From positions 4,960,001 to 5,024,000 of the forward strand of contig JAFREQ010000030.1 in assembly GCA_025331565.1 (NCBI GenBank): a DNA stretch of 64,000 nt. Direction: 5' to 3'. The notes beneath the pieces are model-generated. The model did not search any database. It was not told the DNA's origin and saw nothing but the letters and a program-made list of their open reading frames with translations. The DNA is from Holacanthus passer (lineage: Eukaryota; Chordata; Actinopteri; Pomacanthidae). Shown piece after piece: positions 60,401 through 64,000 of this stretch. A program made the position numbers and the translations under genes. Numbering within the stretch: the stretch's first letter is position 1; each line of letters opens with the position of its first letter.

Positions 60401-60896
60401 AAAGTTGATCTTGATTTTGGCATGTCACCATAACCATGACAAAGTACGGTGACGTATCAAGTTTGTCTTATATTCATGTTAAATAGTTTGTAGATTTTTT
60501 TTAAAAAGTGCTTTATAAATGAAGTAATATTGCTATGAATATATCATTAAATTCCATAGACTAAATATCATCTCCTCATGTTGACAAGGAATAAGAAAAA
60601 ACAAAAGTTGTAATTTGGCAAACAAATTGTAATTTAAGTGTAAAAAGCTGGACTTTCAAACTGCTGTTTCAAAGGTCAATAACTTTAATGCTAAAAAGTT
60701 GTGATAAATATTTTCTTTTAACTCAACTAAATTTTTACGATATATTTCTAGCTGTACATGCTGAAAAAATAAAACAGTGCCCTTGGGAGGTCAAATTTCC
60801 AGCTGATACAAAGCCATGATCTCGGAGGTGCTTCTGTTGAAAGACCTCAGTATTTAAGATGTTGTTCTTCAGATCTTTTTGTTATCATATTGTTGA
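57451..60896. other. Gene-poor intergenic DNA
   Basis: Apart from the reverse-oriented repeat near 58065-58220 I see nothing that supports a gene. Confidence 0.5.
58065..58220. repeat. Dispersed fish repeat (family of 2565-2775), reverse
   Basis: 'gactggaaacagggataaac' and 'agccagcctggctctgtcca' are reverse-complement versions of the gene-rich-region repeat seen in the integrin intron. Confidence 0.55.
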
Positions 60897-61519
60897 CAGT
60901 GCTGAAAGAATAATTCAGATAATGTAATTAAGTAAAAGTAGCAATGCCACACCATAAACAATATTCCATTACAAATAAAAGTCCTGCATTGAAAATGTTG
61001 CTTCAATAAAACTACAGAAGTGTCCTGAAAGTGTCAAAAGTAAAAGCCCTCATTACGCAGGACGACCTCTGCCATTATTAAGGCTGCATTAACATTTAAG
61101 TGGCAAATTCATGTTGCAGTTTGTGAACTAACTTTAACTTCCACATGTACTGTTGGTTGTATTAGTCCATACAAATGTATTACTCTATATGTTATGAGCT
61201 GATCATTTGTTTTATCTTAATCTGCAAAGGAACTAGTGACTATCTGTTAAATAAATGTAGTGAAGGAAGAATTACAGCATTTATCCAGAATGTAGTGGAA
61301 TATAAAGTAAGTAAAGTGCCTCAGTTGTAAGTTATCTTACTGTCTAATGCTTATGTTTACCTGGTTGTAAATCTACTTCTGTGTAAGTGCTTAGAGCAAA
61401 GAAAAAAACCGGAGTCAAATTCCTTTGTATGTGTACACATCCCTGGCCAATAAAGCTGATTCTGATTCTAAACTTCACTGAGGTGTAGTATTTGAGTATA
61501 ACTATTTCTACCACCACTG
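60897..61519. mobile_element. hAT-type MITE with nested LINE tail, 623 bp
   Basis: The ends CAGTGCTGAAAG (left) and TCTACCACCACTG (right) are imperfect inverted repeats. They are flanked by a perfect 8-bp target duplication ATTGTTGA (60889-60896 and 61520-61527). A LINE tail (61384-61466) lies inside near the right end, so the MITE is the older of the two insertions. No coding capacity. Confidence 0.8.
61384..61466 (+). repeat. LINE 3' tail nested in MITE
   Basis: 'gagtcaaattcctttgtatg', 'ggccaataaagctgattctg' and the terminal gattct repeat mark a fish LINE 3' end. Confidence 0.65.
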
Positions 61520-61749
61520 ATTGTTGATATTGGACTTCCTATAGAAATACAGTTGTTAGACTTAATATCACACATATACCTGAGCTGCACTGAAGAGCAG
61601 AAAGAAAGCAGAAAGAAACTTGGAAGAAATGATTTATAAAAACAAACAAACATATAGTAGCAGATAAAAAAGTGGGACCTCTTTTGATAGGGAACCTCAG
61701 ACCACACTGTGGAAAACAGAGGTTTTTGCACCTCTGACAAACTGTCCCA

Positions 61750-62125
61750 TTGATCCCCGTGTTTTCCCCAAAGCGAGTGGTTTCCTCACCTCCAGCCGAG
61801 GGCGCATCTTCAAAGCGGGGGACTCCACACACACACACGGCAGCGGCGGCGGCGAGGGGGGCGGAGCCTGGAGGGACTGAAGACGCGCAGCCTATCATAA
61901 AGTTTGTCACTCCTGAGAATGCTGCTTACCTGTGCGCCAAAACGCCGACAGTGCCTCACCTGGAGCGTCTGCGATGGAGGAAAGCAGATGAAATAAGATG
62001 AGGATATTATTTTTCTGTGCACGTTTGTCGACGAAGGGAAGAAGCAGAGCTGAGCTGAGACACAGTTTCTCCTACCGAGGTGTGTTTATTCCAAAGAGAA
62101 GATAACCACAGCAGCAGCTCAACAG
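61750..62125 (+). promoter_or_regulatory. CpG promoter and putative first exon of a plus-strand gene
   Basis: A CpG-rich stretch contains a GC box (GGGGGCGGAGC at 61856-61866), then sequence ending in the donor CAACAG|GTAACT at 62125/62126. No long coding frame fits. Three short open frames lie in the presumed 5' UTR: 61974-61991, 61988-61996 and 61998-62105 (35 codons, starting MRILFFCARL). The gene would continue past 64000 and is not identifiable. Confidence 0.45.
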
Positions 62126-64000
62126 GTAACTCAACAATCTGCTATCACTGCGATCCACTGTGAGCCTCACCTTATGTGTTCATATCAGCTTCATTATAGA
62201 CCACCTGATCTTCTTCCTAACATCAGACTACTGGAAATCACTGTATTAATCGAGTTCAAGTTATTTACAACTTCATGTTCAAGTTATCTACAAGGAAGTC
62301 CATACATGAGAAAATAGAATTTCATATTGAAAACAGACAAGAAAAACATAAGCACTTTAACTTGGAGACAGAAATTTAAAAAATACGTAAATGTGACAGA
62401 AATGAGACCATAAGAGCTGTAATTAAAATTAAAACTATTATAACTCGGTTTTTTTTACAAGTTAAGATTGAATTCTTGTCTTGTATCCTGGAGAATGTAG
62501 CATTCATATGGTTAAGAAAGTTCAACATGAGCTGCCTGGGTAAAACATGAATAGGTGTGTATAGACTATGAGAATATAAAGTCCAGGGTTTCAGGTATGG
62601 TAACATCAAGGTGTGGATTAGATTTACCTGACAGTTTTCTGAAGCAAACACTCAACAGGCTGACCTGTGGGTGTGGAGAGTCAGTTTCAATGGGACGTAG
62701 TCTAGTATGTTATTTACTCACATAGAAATAATTATGCTGATTTTCTATCTTAAAGTCTTAGTTTAAATAATGTTTCACAAGCAAGCAATTAACAAATTAT
62801 GGGAAATCACACCTGTATAATTCTGATGAAGGAGGAATCAAATCTTTACATTAGTGCTGTTGAGAAAAAATTCTGTCACTTGTTTTTGCTGTTTGTTTTA
62901 AATTCTGGACTAATGTCAGTAATGCTCTACTTTTTTTCCTGCTAAAAAATTTTAAGTTATTTAAAGTTGACTGCCAAATTTTTTTTTAATGTTCCAATCC
63001 CCAGAGACCCTGTGAAGCTCATTAAAACTGGAGAAAAATGAATGTACAATAAAAGATAAATATGTGATCTACACTAAATACATTTTGAATCAAGATTCAG
63101 AGATGAATTATTTAGGGCACATAGATAATAATGTGGAAAATGTGACACGATGGGATTTGATGATGTCCATTAAATTGATATGTCTGCATGTCAATCTGAA
63201 TAGTCTGATTGGAATTTATATTAGTTATGTTTGTATAGGAAGGATCTTATTCAAAAATGCCATGATTTAACTCTGGTGATTGATCAGTATTTCAAATACA
63301 AGTCTTGTATAATACGATATACAGTATATGCAGTGGCGGAAGACATATTCAAATCATTTACTTCAGTAAAAGCTGCAGTACCACAGAGTAAAATACAAGC
63401 CATGCATTAAAAATCTCACTTAAGTAAAAGCATATAAGAAACAAAATGTATTTAAAGTATTAAAAATAAAAGTACCAATAACCAGTGTTATTATTACTAT
63501 TATTATTGGATCATTCTGAATGGTGTTTTAATATGTAAGTGGCACTTCAACGTTGTCTTGGTTAGCCACTTTATATGCTTTTGGGTTGTTTAATTTAAGA
63601 CAATGCATCATTTTATATAACCTAATCATATATTTTGTATGTAACATTTTAATTTGAAAAGTAACTGTAGTTGTTACATAAAACCAAAAGGCACTATATT
63701 ATGTATATATTGTATAAAGGAGCATTAAAAGGAAATACTCAACTAAAGAACTTAAGTAATTCGACTTAAGTACAGCACCTGAGTAAATTCGTAACTTTCC
63801 ACCACTGTATATGAGAATCTTGACATTTTTTATAGAAAAATCAAATTTAATTTCTATGGAAACCAGGAGAACAGGTGACACATTTTGTAAATTTTATTTT
63901 AAATTAAATCCTCTCTGTATGCTTGATATTTATTCTCTGTCTCCATTAAATACTGAAACAGCATAAACAAGCACATGAAATTGTGTTTAAAGAAATTCCT
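62126..64000. other. Putative first intron/intergenic, AT-rich
   Basis: No exon recognised to the end of the window. Holds the MITE at 63331-63807. Confidence 0.45.
63331..63807. mobile_element. MITE related to the 60897 copy, 477 bp
   Basis: The ends CAGTGGCGGAAG and CTTTCCACCACTG are inverted repeats. Internal sequence 'ttacttcagtaaaagctgca' and 'acttaagtacagcacctgag' belongs to a very common fish element. Flanking TATATG copies (63325-63330 and 63808-63813) suggest a target duplication, though shorter than the 8 bp of the 60897 copy. Confidence 0.75.

Noticed and set aside
1..64000. CRISPR arrays, bacterial operons, tRNA or rRNA genes
   Set aside because: No spaced direct repeats of the right form, no Shine-Dalgarno/operon layout, and no cloverleaf or rRNA core recognised. 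Small RNAs such as miRNAs cannot be excluded by eye.

Overview
The window is nuclear DNA of a ray-finned fish, most likely a percomorph teleost. Genes are split into short exons with GT-AG introns of roughly 80-1,500 bp. The protein products match vertebrate families, and the spaces between genes carry several repeat families I recognise from percomorph genomes. I see no bacterial, viral or CRISPR content. All splice models were built by eye from reading-frame continuity, intron phase and splice motifs. The family names rest on recognised motifs and not on a database search.

Layout. (1) 1-4168, plus strand: the last eleven or twelve exons of a leukocyte-type integrin alpha chain. (2) 4169-8780: intergenic repeats, including a decayed BEL/Pao retrotransposon fragment. 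(3) 8782-11504, plus strand: a HIPK-like protein kinase with an apparent one-base frameshift in its last large exon. (4) 12712-13870: a dead LINE copy interrupted by TTAGGG repeats. (5) 14736-21832, minus strand: a zc3h8-like gene with three CCCH zinc fingers, an in-frame stop codon, one GC-AG intron and one likely U12-type AT-AC intron. (6) 23468-25794, plus strand: pla2g12b, the catalytically dead group XII phospholipase-like secretory protein. (7) 27663-38390, minus strand: two tandem ZNF318-like SR-rich genes (28899-31823 and 34629-37227), plus orphan exons of unknown affiliation on either side of the first. (8) 40312-40715, minus strand: a two-exon candidate small protein or gene tail. 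(9) 41266-50060, minus strand: scrn2 (secernin-2), complete, with a CpG-rich 5' region containing a GTCACGTGAC box. (10) 50-61.7 kb: a gene-poor stretch with hAT-type MITEs, LINE tails and a GC-rich candidate enhancer near 57.2 kb. (11) 61.75-62.13 kb: a CpG-rich promoter and putative first exon of a plus-strand gene running out of the window.

There is no operon-like logic here. The genes are functionally unrelated: cell adhesion, signalling, nuclear RNA or transcription, lipoprotein assembly, and peptidase-family proteins. The most noteworthy points are the two non-canonical introns and premature stop in the zc3h8-like gene, the one-base frameshift in the HIPK-like gene, the TTAGGG patch replacing part of a LINE, the F-to-C change in the integrin GFFKR motif, the ZNF318-like tandem pair with unrelated first exons, and CTCF-like motifs just upstream of three minus-strand genes. 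I found no convincing novel multi-gene system.
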